Shown: piece by piece, positions 36,996 to 49,163 of the stretch
Position numbering within the stretch: position 1 is the first letter of the stretch
How the letters are laid out: every line of letters starts with the position of its first letter
Assembly (NCBI GenBank): GCA_028023455.1
Contig: JAQFVV010006295.1
Span: 682,001-746,000, forward strand
Direction of reading: 5' to 3'
Length of the DNA stretch: 64,000 bases
Source: Epiperipatus broadwayi
Taxonomy: Eukaryota; Onychophora; Udeonychophora; Euonychophora; Peripatidae
Translations under genes and position numbers: made by a program
Notes under the pieces: generated by a model
Seen by the model: only the letters and a program-made list of their open reading frames with translations
Told to the model about the DNA's origin: nothing
Databases searched by the model: none

Positions 36996-38790
36996 TGTAA
37001 TGTGATGATCGCACATACTGTGATCACACAGGTATATATTTGATATGAAATATCAAATACTATAGTTCTTTTTTGAAAATATACAAATAATTAAAATGGT
37101 TAAAATTACTTAAGAAAGGAATGCTTTAATTACTGTAATGAAATAAAAGAGAGGGAAATGGAATCAAACAAGATTCTTATCTTTTACCTTTCAAAGTTTA
37201 TATTTTGAAAAATAGAAATATTAAAAGTTAGAAATAGTAGAATCATATATTAAATTTAGGATTAAAAAACATAAAAAGGAAATATAAATAAAAGAGGAAT
37301 CAAATGATTTAAAAAGGTGACATTTAGGAGTTTTAAATGAAAGTATAAGTAGAAATTAGATTATGATAAAAGATAAAAAATCTGCTCTTCAAAATACACA
37401 TTTTGACTAAATGAAATACGTATGTGAATGTATGTATAAAGAAGGGGAAAATTTTTTGTATGTTTAAATGAGAATAATTTCATTATATATATAAAAAAGA
37501 AAAGAATGTAAAACCCAGGTTATAAAATATTATGAAATTAGAATTTAAGAAAAGAAATCTTAAAAGTTAAAGGGTGTGAAAAAAAACCTACAAATTCCAA
37601 TGAACAATAGATCAAGATAAGAAAGGAATTCTAGGAGAGAAACATTAATTAATGGAGAGACTTTGGTGAGAAAACTTTGAGTTGAGAAGGAGGAGAGTAG
37701 TAGGCTTTTGAGGAGAGCAGACATTAAAAAAAAACTGAGTAAAAGACATCTTCGTTTAAGACTGACCAAAATTTGAATGAATATAACATATACGAGTGAA
37801 TCTTCAAGAATGTATGGCTAAGGGCCATCACAGTCGCTGGTTGATCCAAACCCGCCATGCTCATATGGTCACCTTACCATGAAACAACTGCCAGTGTAGC
37901 CTGCCTGATGATCCACCTGCCATGCCATTAACACCCTAGTACTGGGTAGCCACTGCATATAGGAAGAAGAAATTCCATTAAAAAAAAAATCGGAGCCGAA
38001 GAACGGCCATCTCTACTAAAAAAGTGGTGAAATTCCTAAGATGGCCAGCAGAACATTAGTCAACATCAAACGAAGAAAAAAACCTAGGTAAAGTAAATGA
38101 TTGACAAATATATATCATGCGTGCACATACTCTTTACTTACCATTATATGCAATTGCAATTCCAAATATTAGTGAGATAGATATGAATTAGACTCTTAAA
38201 TAATACTTGGAAGAAAAACTATAATTGATAACTTATTTCAATACATTAAAGACATTCATATGATTTAAACACACACCTAACTATAGCATTAGATTTAATG
38301 ATTTTATTGTACCTTTAAATATTTCATGTAATTTTTTTTGTGTTATGGTATTATAGTAAATATTTTATTAATAGATTATTCTATCTGTCTCATTTCGTTT
38401 TCTTCACCATTCCAAATAGTTTAATCTACCCGAGGGTTTATTTATAATGAGTGCTTTAATTGAGTAGTAAGTAACATGTGTGGATCGTTGTATGGTATTA
38501 ATAATCCCATTAAATTTTATAAATTAACCAAGTGCTGTAACTCTTTAATAAGTGCAGCAGCCGAGAGGCATCTGATCGGGAAAGATAATTGGGTGGCAAT
38601 ATTCATATTGTTACAGGTTCGATCAGATATGGATATAACATTGGTTATATTTATATGTTCTCTCGCTTGGAGTAACGGAAATAATTCAAGTTTCAGATTT
38701 TACTATTGTGTTGTTATCCTTTATTGATATATTTTGTTGAATATGATGTATAGTGTCAATAACTAATTTAAGATCACCTCATTCCGTTAC
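36996..38790 (+). mobile_element. Candidate 3' LTR of the gypsy element
   Basis: Begins TGTAATGTGATGATCGCAC right after the polypurine tract and could end at TTCCGTTACA (38781-38790), giving the expected TG...CA ends and a TGTAA/TTACA inverted pair. At about 1.8 kb it is long. A moderately G+C-rich block (37805-38060) and a tRNA-like block (38545-38640) lie inside. No matching 5' LTR was seen upstream of 34758; only the 13-mer TGTAATGTGATGA recurs, at 34752. The 3' boundary is therefore a guess. Confidence 0.4.
38545..38640 (+). repeat. tRNA-like SINE fragment
   Basis: CAGCCGAGAGGCATCTGATC is box A-like and shares AGCCGAGAGGYATC with the SINE at 14213. ACAGGTTCGATC, about 50 bp later, is box B-like. 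Probably the same long-variable-arm tRNA SINE family. A plus-strand frame of 83 codons through it is fortuitous. Confidence 0.45.
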
Positions 38791-41700
38791 AATATATATC
38801 CAAATTATTCTTTCAAATAATAATTTGTTTTATATGACATTACACACATAAATAATAGTTTATATTCGTGATGGTATGAAGATATATCCTTTTATAAACA
38901 AATATTACTTCAAAATATGATGAATGAATAAATGCTAGCTTTATCTAGGATGAAATGAAACTGATTCAGATCTTAAAAAAAAATCAATCAATCTAATAAA
39001 ATTATACAGACAAGTAGATATTATTTTTGGACATCTGACATATGTGTTCCTCTTTTAAAATATAGGTAACATTCATTTTAAAGGATAAAATACTCAGATG
39101 GTTTACAACATAATGAAGCAATTTAATGACTTTTTCCTTTTATAATAAATTATCATTTTCTCCTGAAATTTTTTTGATAATGCTGCCTGGTCCATGGGCA
39201 GATAACGTCGCTTATTACCCTCCATTTTGTGCAGTTAATTATATACTTTTAAGATAAATAAAAGAAAATCATATAAAGAAATTTATACATGCTTCCATTT
39301 AAAGTGAAACGCGAGAGAGAGAGTTCAAATTATTCACTTCTATTTATAATTTTTTTTTTATTGATCTTAGTATAACTATAGTAATCCTCTATTTTCACTC
39401 CTTAAGCAATTCCCGGTAGTATTCCATAAATAAAACTTTTTTTATTACACAATAATGACAAAAAAAAAAAATCATTTTACTCATATTACATTTAATAAAT
39501 GTTTATGCTTTTAATATACAAATACTATTTTTTATTCTAACATAAATTAAACAATTTACACTACATTTTCAATATATTACACTGGAAATATATTTTTGTA
39601 CGTATTTTGTCAGTATAATATATCATACAAATAAAAAGGACAAATATATTTGAAATATTAAACATTTATTTGTATTGTTTATAATTTATTATCGTGATTG
39701 CAGTAACGAAAAAGAAACATAATGACAAAGATCAATAATTTTATCCAAACTATTTGCTTATTATTTACATGTTTATTTTCCTTTTTAAAATGAATATAGT
39801 CAATTCACAATCTTTCAGTACAATTAATAATAAATAATTTTATATTAATATTATTGTCATCATTGCAATACAGTTAATATTTCATAAAATAACATATTCA
39901 CCATCCAAAAATCAAACAAGAAAGAAAGAAAAAAAATATGACTGACATCTTACCACATACTGAAATACACTTCAAATTTCAGTAGGTACAATATATAAAA
40001 CAATGTATATAGATATATGTGCAGTCAATACAATTTTTTTTTAATGATATTAGATATATTATTTCTGGCAGTCATAGAAAGGATATTTTTTCTGAATGGC
40101 TTGCAATATGTTTGATTTATTAAGACTGTCAGTGACATATTTATTGTGATGATAGAATATTTATACATTTTTTTGATTGTCATTTTCTTTTTTTGCCAAC
40201 TTTTCTGAGCAGTGTATAATTTTTTAATGAACTAAATTATCTATTATGATCAAAATAAGACATATTTAACCTGGTAATTTATTGTTCAAATAAAAGCTCA
40301 AGCAGAATATGATCAGATGTACAATTTTACATTTTTTAGAAGCTTTTATCTTTATTAGAGTTTAAAAGTATCAATAATTTTTGTCTTTCAACATTCAATT
40401 TCTATGTACATGTCAAATCACAAGAAATACCATAGCTTGAATAATTCTACTCTTTATTTTTAAAGGTATGTCATAATTTTAAAGGTGTTTTTCAGGCATG
40501 TTATTGCAAATCTTTCTAATATTAGTCTATGATAAATTTTTTGTCTTCTGGATTCTTTTTTGTTGGTAAAAGAATTGAGAAAATAAAAAAAAACTGTTGA
40601 TGACTTCTATGTATTTCATATCAATTTTTAAAGTCATCTATATTTATTTAACTGTAACTACTTTCTGTCCTTTAATTTTTCTATAAATATTTTCACGTCT
40701 TTTTCATTACTGACTTTCTATGTATGTGTAGTTTAATATAACTTAATAAGATTAAAGTGTATTAAGTTTAACACATTAATTTTACCAGTAAATTTTATAT
40801 GCAGTAAAAAATTATAAAGTCAAAATTAATTATCGTTAAAATCTGTTTAATTAAAGTATATTTTTAATTCATAAATTTATCAAGTTTTTACCATTTAAAA
40901 ATTGAAGTTATTTTTTCCCCCCTCAGAACAAAAGGGTAAAATATTGCTTAGCCTTTGAGAGAACATTTGGAATATTATTATCAAACAGATTTTTCCTGTA
41001 ATCAAAGGCCTTTTACATTTATTCTGGCAACAGTTTCAATGTGATAACCAAAATTGTTATTATTATTATTTTTTTATTAATTAAAAAGTTTTCTATCACA
41101 TCAATAAGAATCTATTAACATATTACATTATAGTATGTATATATATTGTAAAATTTAAATAAATTACACAATATAATATAAATTAAAATATCTTTATATA
41201 GCAGCAACTAAACAGCAATAATTATATATATATAATAAAAATAGAAATACAGTAAAGCTTTTTCCTGCAAATATTTGTTTTTGCCCTTTTTAGTGTGATG
41301 TTTATAATTGCAATGAAAACAAGAAACAAATTTTATTTTATTTTAAAATTCCTTTATCATAATTTAGTCCAAAAAAAGTTGCTATCGAAAACAACTATTT
41401 AAGCACTAAGTCAAAGACGTAAAATGTTGCTATGTATACTGCATAGTTAGATTTTATTGAAGACTAAAATTCATTTTTTAAAATTATAAAATTTAAACAT
41501 ATTTATAAATTTGCATATTGTTGATTTATGCTCTGCTATGAGATAAAGTTCATTTCAGTTCTTTCCATGATTCCAAGCATTTGTTCTAGGAGTCTTAACA
41601 AAATATTATTTAAACAATTGCTTGATCTTTTCACAAATGATTGCCTTCTGAACTCTATCACCTTCCATTTACAGCATAAGAAATGGTGATCATGTGATGC

Positions 41701-42739
41701 TTAATGGTTATTTATTTTCCTTACCAAAAGTTTCCATTAGTTTTATAATAATACTGCTGTTTGCTTTTAATTCATATTAGCAAAAAAAAAAAAAAAACCT
41801 TATTTCCATAATGTACAACTGTCTGCACACTTATTAATTCATCATTTTTTAAAAGTAATATTCATTAATTCAATCACCCCTTACTCAGAATTCAATTTGC
41901 TAATGATTTTACATGGTTTCTTTTAGAAATGACCTTTTTTTTCACTTTGATAATGATAAATTTTTTTGACGCTATTTTTCCAGCTCGGAAAGGGAAAAAA
42001 AAAACTGACGAAGATTATGAAATAAATTGGTAAAGAAATATGGTACAGTAATGAATGGAAATAATCTCTGGGAACCATGATAAATTTGCTCGATGCTTCA
42101 CTGAAAACTGAAGTACTTTAGAAACGTTTTATACATATTATTGTTGTTTGCTAATGATCCTCACTATAGTATTTATTTTAACTAATGGTACTTAAGAATC
42201 AGAATGTAAAAGTAGTTTATATTACATGAGCACTTAGAGGGGCAGAAGGCTAGGCATGCCATAATCTTATATCCCTTAAGATTAAAATGGTAATCAACAT
42301 CTATTGTCAATGCTAAATTTTAATATCAATTAAGAACTCAGCTTGCTAATTTGAGCTTTCAAAATCATCATGCTACTGATGTATGGAGTTTTTTTTAAGG
42401 AGTGTGTTGTAGATACAAATAAATCTATTTTTTCACTAAAAGAATCATCATAACCAGTTTTCTGGTAATGATTACATTATTAGTAATTGGATTAAAAAGA
42501 AATGTGGTATTTTCTGCTTGGCAGACTAATAATAAATTTAATATAGAGATTCATAACTAGTATAGAGATTTAAATACAAAAGTTCAATAACTAGCAAGAA
42601 TTCTTAAAAAATGATTGGATTAAAATTGCTAAGGAGATATAGTCATTTACAGATTATAGACATTTACAGATTATAATCTTATTAGATATTTTTTGAAAGA
42701 GTAGGGGGCAGTATTTTGATCTTTTTTTGAAAAATGATA
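38791..42739. other. AT-rich DNA, no gene seen
   Basis: Nearly 4 kb of A/T-rich sequence with poly-A/T runs, TA microsatellites (about 41224-41236) and a GA run (about 39309-39321). No coding or RNA gene signal was found. Confidence 0.55.
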
Positions 42740-44240
42740 TAAGAATTAATTGGGAAATTTTAATTATATATCCATTCTATTTCCTCATTTAGCTTTAGAC
42801 CAAGATATCAAACTTAATGAAATCAAACAGCTTTTTGTAATCTTAAAAATGAAGTCTGCAAGTCTTGATAAGATAACTGGAGAAGTTTTAAAATATGGCG
42901 GCAATATATTAGCTTCAAAAATGTTGAAGTCTTCCTTCTATTGTTATAATTTTTAAAAATAAAGAAGATAGTCACAATTATAATGAAATATTTTTAAACA
43001 AATTTTACATTTACAAATTTCAATAGGTAACTTTCAATCATAGATGACTAGTTATCAGAGAATCATTATTGATTTACAGAATCAAGGAGCACTATAGATA
43101 TACTTTTTATTGTCAACAAATGCAATGAAAGTGTTAAGGATAAAGATCATTTTATATATTGCTTTTGTTCATTTAATTGAATAGATCTGTTGGTTGTCTA
43201 TCAAAATTTGTCTTTTATGGCTCTTATTTGATAATACTAAGATGAAGTATTATTACTACATTTGGAAGTCTGCCATATTTGATATGAATATGGTGTTAAA
43301 CAAGAATGTCTAGTAGCTTTTACTTTGTTTTCAATTTATATGACTGGGCCCATAGGTGGGTTCATGAAATATGAATCAAGATATAATATAGAGTTGCAGC
43401 TCTTGCCAATTCAAAAGACAACCTGCAGAATGTACTAAATTTTATATTATTATTCAGAAATCTTAAGTCTTTTACCAGACAGTGATCAAAAAAAACTTCA
43501 ACATTTAGTTAGGATCTATAACCAGTTTGATTATTTTAGTAGCTTTTTTAGAAGGGCAAACAGATGTAGAAGTGCAGTACAGACTCCAATGTGCTGCTGC
43601 TATATTTAACTATGTTCTAATACAGAATATTTATCATACTATTACAACTAAATTAGTTATATGTAGAACTGTTGTTATAATCAATTTGTTGTATGAAAAT
43701 GAGACTTGGACCCTCTATAAACATAATATAAAAGTTTTAAAACAAATTTTATTTTAAAATGTTTTTTCAAGTTCTAAAAATAAGGTAATAAGATTATAAG
43801 ACCAAATAATTTATTCTTCAGCTTTCTGAATGTGCTACTACAGAGTCTACTATTGTAAAGTCGCATCTTTGTTGAATTGGACATGTGAAATGAGTCAATG
43901 GTAATAGATTTCTTAAACCATATTAACTTAAGCATAGTTTTTGTGATAGAAGTAGATACCATGTACATTATAAAGATAATCTAAAATCCAGAAGTACAAG
44001 ATTCATTTTTGACTTGGGCTGAAAATAAAAACAAGACTGATGATTTACAATTAGACAAGGTGTTGAACCCTTTCCAAAAGGAAAGCTTCATACAGAAGAA
44101 ATTAAAAGACAAAATCTCCAAATATCAAGAAGACAGTGGGATCAGATTGTTTTATATATGTAAATATCTGTGGTTCTCTTTAAAAAAAATCAAATGTTTT
44201 ATTGTTTTTGGATTTTATATGAAATTCAAGCACAGGAAGT
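42740..44240 (+). pseudogene. Decayed RTE-type LINE
   Basis: Fragments of one polyprotein lie in order on the plus strand. The start of the RT domain is MKSASLDKITGEVLKYGGN (42850-42905; the family has a SAG(L)DGIxxEVLKxGG block). The C-terminal part is FLEGQTDVEVQYRLQCAAA (43548-43600), then VICRTVVIINLLYENETWTL (43660-43720, where active relatives have LLYGSETWTL), a short NIKVLKQ helix and, to about 43970, IGHVK and later basic pieces. The middle, including the catalytic YxDD, is too decayed to read. It differs from the 4160-5560 copy, so at least two RTE lineages are present. The 3' end lies close to a tRNA-Gly SINE. Confidence 0.75.
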
Positions 44241-44344
44241 GACATTTAGCCATTATTTGTCTTGTTCACAGCCACTACTGCATTAAACTATATAGGACTG
44301 TGATTCATTGATTGGTGTGTAGTCATTGCAAAACTTATTGCTAT

Positions 44345-44430
44345 TAAACCTTGTATGGTTTAGAGCCTTCCAAACAGCTACCCTGGGTTTGCTTCCCAGT
44401 CAATGCATCTGACATATGAGAAAAATAAAT
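44345..44430 (+). repeat. tRNA-Gly-derived SINE, copy 1 (partial head)
   Basis: GGTTTAGAGCCTTCCAAACAGC and CCTGGGTTTGCTTCCCAG match the D-loop, anticodon arm (CTTCCAA loop, anticodon TCC) and T arm of the copies at 58818 and 62075. The shared body TCAATGCATCTGACATATGA follows. About 11 bp are missing between box A and the anticodon arm. Confidence 0.7.
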
Positions 44431-44601
44431 AAATTATTGAATGATTGGCATGCCATACAGTTATTAATTAACTCAAACTATAAACAACTTAATTATTGCA
44501 GTTTTTTAAAAGTTGATAAAACAAAATAATAATAATAACAATAATAATAAAATTTTTAAATAAACTAAATACAAGTGAACGATATTTATTTAGAAGAGCA
44601 C

Positions 44602-44880
44602 AAGTTGAATAAAATGTAATAGTAAAAAATTAATAGTAATTAAAACAAAATTTTGGAAATAAACGTTTAAATAGATATTATTTAATGAAATTTTTGATGT
44701 TGTATATTGGATTCCAAATATTTTATATCTGATCAAGTTGAATAAAATGTAATAATAAAAAATTAATAGTAATTAAAACAAAATTTTGGAAATGAACATA
44801 TAAAACCAACATAAATAGATATTATTTAAAGAGATTTTTGCTGCTGTACATTGGATGACAAATATTTTATATCTGATTCA
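44602..44880. repeat. Two direct copies spanning the hAT 3' end
   Basis: The units starting AAGTTGAATAAAATGTAAT at 44602 and at 44735 are alike, with a 14-bp indel. The second copy includes the last codons of the hAT transposase (stop at 44826-44828) and the first a diverged duplicate of them, so the terminal exon end and its 3' flank were duplicated together. Confidence 0.75.
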
Positions 44881-47013
44881 TATTTTGTCATTTTTAATAA
44901 TGTACGTGCTGAACTAGATTCATCTGTCATTCTATTTCTCAAACTGTCTTTAATTAAATTAGTTTCTGAAGACAATGTTTCACATGCATATGTAGAGGTA
45001 AAAAATAATATTATAGTGGTCGCTAATTTTTTTAAACAATTAAATGTTTTAGGAATAGCATTCTAGGCAGTCAGTAATTCCTCTTTAGCATTCTTTTTAC
45101 ATATATCCAATAATCCATCATTTCCCATTGTTTCTAACTCATTCAAGTCAACAAATTTTAAATCAACTGATTGCATTTCCATATCTTTCAAATTAAGCCA
45201 CCCAAAAATTTCTAACTTGAGACTATCCATTGATGTTATGTCTGAGTATAAAATAAATTTTTGCTATTTCTGAAAATTGTCTGAGCTGTGTAAATCTTAA
45301 AGAAAATTAATCAATTATCAATTGAATAACAGCACAAAAATCGTGTCAATTTTATTTGATCTGGTTTCTCATGAGATTTTAAATCAGTCAAGAACATTTT
45401 TAGATTTGGAAAATATTTGAAGGTGTAAGAAATAACATCACTGTTGAAAATTTGTAATTTAACTTCAAATGCTCTGATCAAATCAAACATGACGATAATT
45501 GTCTTATTATAACCTTGTAGTTTCATATTTAATTCATTTAGATGTGAACACATATCAGTAAAAACATTAATTTTGAAAGCCATTCAACATCCATTAATTC
45601 ATTATATTTTTCAATGATTTTCTTATTACGTAAAAATAGTCTTAATTTCTTTTAACCACTCAATGAATCTTTAAAGAACTTTTTCTCAACTTAACCATCG
45701 GACATTGTTGTACATAAGTAAACCATAGTATACTGAATTCATCTCACTCAGTGTGTAGATATAAAATTGATTAACTTAGTCACAATGTTCATAACATCAT
45801 CCAGTGGCTTAAAACTGGACTTCATGGGTAAAACTTACTGATCTATAATTACCCAAAATTGAATGTCCAATATGATTGATAAATACAGTGAGAAAACTAT
45901 TTTCTTTCCCAGACATAAACACCATCTGTAGTTACTGATACAATTTTGGCAACATCTATGTTGCAAATATCCTTTTGTTGTTGATACTAATGGAAGTTTA
46001 AACTGATCAATTCTTCTTTGATATTATTCCCAACACAATAGTGAATAAAAATAGCCAAAAAAGCTGATCCATTTATTTCTATACTTTCATTAAGGCAGAG
46101 AGAAATTAAACTAGAAGATTTTATATCTCTTTTTTGTTGGTAAGTTATGTTATTAGCCATTTGCAGGATTCTTTCTTTAACCGTAACTGGACTTCATGGG
46201 TAAAACTTACTGATCTATAATTACCCAAAATTGAATGTCCAATATGATTGATAAATACAGTGAGAAAACTATTTTCTTTCCCAGACATAAACACCATCTG
46301 TAGTTACTGATACAATTTTGGCAACATCTATGTTGCAAATATCCTTTTGTTGTTGATACTAATGGAAGTTTAAACTGATCAATTCTTCTTTGATATTATT
46401 CCCAACACAATAGTGAATAAAAATAGCCAAAAAAGCTGATCCATTTATTTCTATACTTTCATTAAGGCAGAGAGAAATTAAACTAGAAGATTTTATATCT
46501 CTTTTTTGTTGGTAAGTTATGTTATTAGCCATTTGCAGGATTCTTTCTTTAACCGTATTTCTAATCAATGATAAATCTTTTATGTTCTGAATACTTTTTG
46601 CTTTGTTTTCAAACTTTTCAAAAAGAACTGGTGGCACATTTCATCCAAGCTTCTTTCATATAATCTCCATCATTAAAAGTTTCCCCATGTTTGGCAATTA
46701 CATTTGAAATAAAAAAACTAGCAGCATTTATATTTGAATGATTTGTGATAAATTTTATTATAAATATTGATTGAATATTTATATTTTTAAATGCTTGGGC
46801 AATATATTTTTTTTGTTCATCTTTACTTTTTCCCAGAACGATTTATGATTGGTCTCACAATGCCATTTTACATGATGTTCTCAATACAACTGTTCCAGAA
46901 TATAAAACACATACTGCCCTAATGTCTTTGTTAATCATTCTATATTCATCAGTCCACCAATTTTGAAATTCTCTACTGCTTGATAATTTTTGTTTTTTAT
47001 TTTCACTAATCAT
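44826..47013 (-). pseudogene. BED-type hAT transposase pseudogene (ZBED5/EPM2AIP1-like)
   Basis: Starts at ATG 47013 (MISENKKQKLSSSREFQNWW) and ends at the stop at 44826-44828 (QQQKSL). A BED zinc finger is expected next; its first CVLC reads CVLY and the rest is stopped, so the finger is dead. The transposase core follows: MPPVLFEKFENKAKSIQNI (46637 on), ISLCLNESIEINGSAFLAIF, the family block where an active enzyme has CLDES(T/D); then a FTDMCSHLNELNMKLQGYNK block (about 45560) and a hAT C-terminal dimerisation motif, STYACETLSSETNLIKDSLR (about 44990-44930). A hAT terminus is seen at 47575-47613. An exact 372-bp tandem duplication (45813-46556) repeats part of the core in frame. There are many other stops. 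Relatives are common in invertebrate genomes and have been domesticated in vertebrates, but nothing here suggests a preserved function. Confidence 0.85.
45813..46556. repeat. Exact 372-bp tandem duplication in the hAT pseudogene
   Basis: 45813-46184 and 46185-46556 appear identical base for base (372 bp, 124 codons). In such an old pseudogene this means a very recent duplication or an assembly artefact. Confidence 0.9.
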
Positions 47014-47574
47014 ATTAATACAATCATAACAAATTTATTTAAAAGCAAATTTAAGTGAGCGTTAGTAATTTTATAAATCAAAGATTTATCATTTCACTTT
47101 TACAGCAGAATTTCAAGCAAAAAAAAAAGAAGTCATTTGATGGCGTTAATTACGCATTCCTTTGTTTGCGATTTTGATTCTATTAAAAAAATGAATGGTG
47201 TCAACACGTTTAGGTGAAAAAAGATTGGAACAGAAAACCATTTGATTACTTTTACTATATAGATTTGAAAAAAAAAAACTACTTTCAAGAGTTATAAAAT
47301 ATTTTACTGAGTTCATTTTCTAATTTTATTGAAATTGACAGATTTATAGAATATGATACAGTATATTGTACCACTTTATTTGACTTAAAATATCATAATT
47401 TATTATTTCTAATCAGAGTTCAATTGTAAATTGAATTCTAATATAATGTTATAGTTATTTATTTTATCTTTAGTTTACAGTAAATTTTTATTAGTACAGA
47501 TTTTAGCATTCAAAAAAATATTGAAGAAAATTATGGTATATAAATAGTTCGCTTGCCTGTAAAAAAATTCGAAC

Positions 47575-47613
47575 ATGCCATCTCGTGCGCATGCCAAACG
47601 TTCACCATCACTG
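47575..47613 (-). repeat. hAT terminal inverted repeat (5' end of the transposase element)
   Basis: On the minus strand the sequence begins CAGTGATGGTGAACGTTTGG and continues with GCATGCGCACGAGATGGCATG. This is the familiar CAGTGATGGCGAACC..GGCACGCGTGCC type of hAT terminus. It lies 560 bp upstream of the transposase start. The opposite terminus was not found. Confidence 0.7.
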
Positions 47614-48890
47614 GTTTAGAGCATGGGTTATGTAGCAGAAAATTCTGAGTTCAGTATCCATGCAGTTTTATAATTTCCAAAGCTTAAACTTTTTATTAAC
47701 TTCTGAGCAATAAATTATTTTTATTATTTTGTCTTTCTATCTTTTTTTTCTTCTGTAGTTGGAATGGTTATACTCATTTGTGAATGGCTGCTGCTAAAGA
47801 TGATCTCTAATGAATGGGGATTAGAAAATGATTATTCTAACATAATAGAAGGGTTAATAAGTTTAAAATGAAAAAAATGATGATACTGTAAAAAAGTACA
47901 TAAGAAAATGCAGACTTGGGATAAATTTTCCTCAGTTTTTCTAAAATGTTTTTTATTTATGGTGGGATAAATAATTGGATATATAATGTAAGTGAATACT
48001 TCAAACAGTACATTAAGATTAGGCTCCATAACCTTTTTTGAATAATGGGGTTTGTAGTGTTTGATATGAATGATTGATATTTAAATAATCAATAGCTTTC
48101 TATACTTTCATCACTTATGTAATGTTCACATGCTTAAAATTTTTAATCTGTTACAATTTTTTGTTTGTTTTTACAGATTTATAAACCCCATTGACTTTTA
48201 TTGCTTTATTATTCAACAGTTTTTGTTTTTACATATTTAGTTTTTTACACATTTTCATATTCTATTGAGTAGTGGTCTTAATTTTTAAAATCGTTTTTGT
48301 GTTTTAGCACATTAGTAGTAAATCAGATTTATAGAATGACTTCCCCTCCCCACTATCTTCATTTTTGTTGGATAACATTTGTGTAACCCCCCCCCCCCCC
48401 AAAAAAAAAAAAAAAATTGAATTCAGAAACTAACTACTTTAATATTGTTATTTATTTTTCATTTTTTAAAATTCAGATACAGAGTTTATATTACTTTTTT
48501 ATTATTATTTACAAATTAAATATTAGTATAACTCATTGCTAAATTTGTAAAATTTTTGTTAGTTTTGTTTTTTTCTGCCATAAAAAGCCAACATTAACAA
48601 AGTGTATTTATTATTCATCTGTACAATTTTATTATGTCACTAAATATATTTTTAAAATAAACATCTCTTATTGTTAAAATTTAAATTGCTGCTTTGTAAA
48701 TTTCAACAATGTATTAGTGTGTGGATGTTATAATATTTGTTTTTCAAAGTAGTTTTCTTTACTGTATTCTAAAGGTATCTATTGTAAACTTGAGTAATCA
48801 ATGGACACTAGATGAAAATAGTTTATATCTGATGTAATTATGGTTGGCTGAATGGGAGAATTCATTAAGTCTAAACTTTTCTCTTTCAAG
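47614..48890. other. AT-rich DNA with poly-C/poly-A junction
   Basis: Just after the hAT end, 47611-47675 looks weakly tRNA-like (TGGTTTAGAGCATGGGTTA, then GAGTTCAGTATCC). A C14-A16 junction lies at about 48387-48416. No gene was found. Confidence 0.45.
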
Positions 48891-49163
48891 ATAATTTTAT
48901 TTGACCTATAAGTGATTACAAAAAAAATAAAAATAAAAAAATAACAAGAAATAACTAGACGAGGTTACAGGGTGGTATATACAAAGAAGAAATGATTCAA
49001 AAGTCAGTAGAATATAACCTGTGGATGCAAGGTGAATATTAATCATCTAGTCTATAACGAAATACATTTGTTAGTAAACCCTGTTTTGGCAAGTTATGGT
49101 TGGAGGGTTTTATTAAATCATAATAAGATATTAAATCATAATAAATATTTTCATATAAATTAT

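Noticed and set aside
38476-38727. 83-codon plus-strand frame
   Set aside because: Crosses a tRNA-like SINE fragment inside the candidate LTR; no domain seen.
44358-44365. GTTTAGAG as target duplication of the hAT element (also at 47614-47621)
   Set aside because: At 44358 it is followed by the tRNA-Gly SINE, not by a hAT terminus; the word is part of tRNA-like D-loops on both sides.
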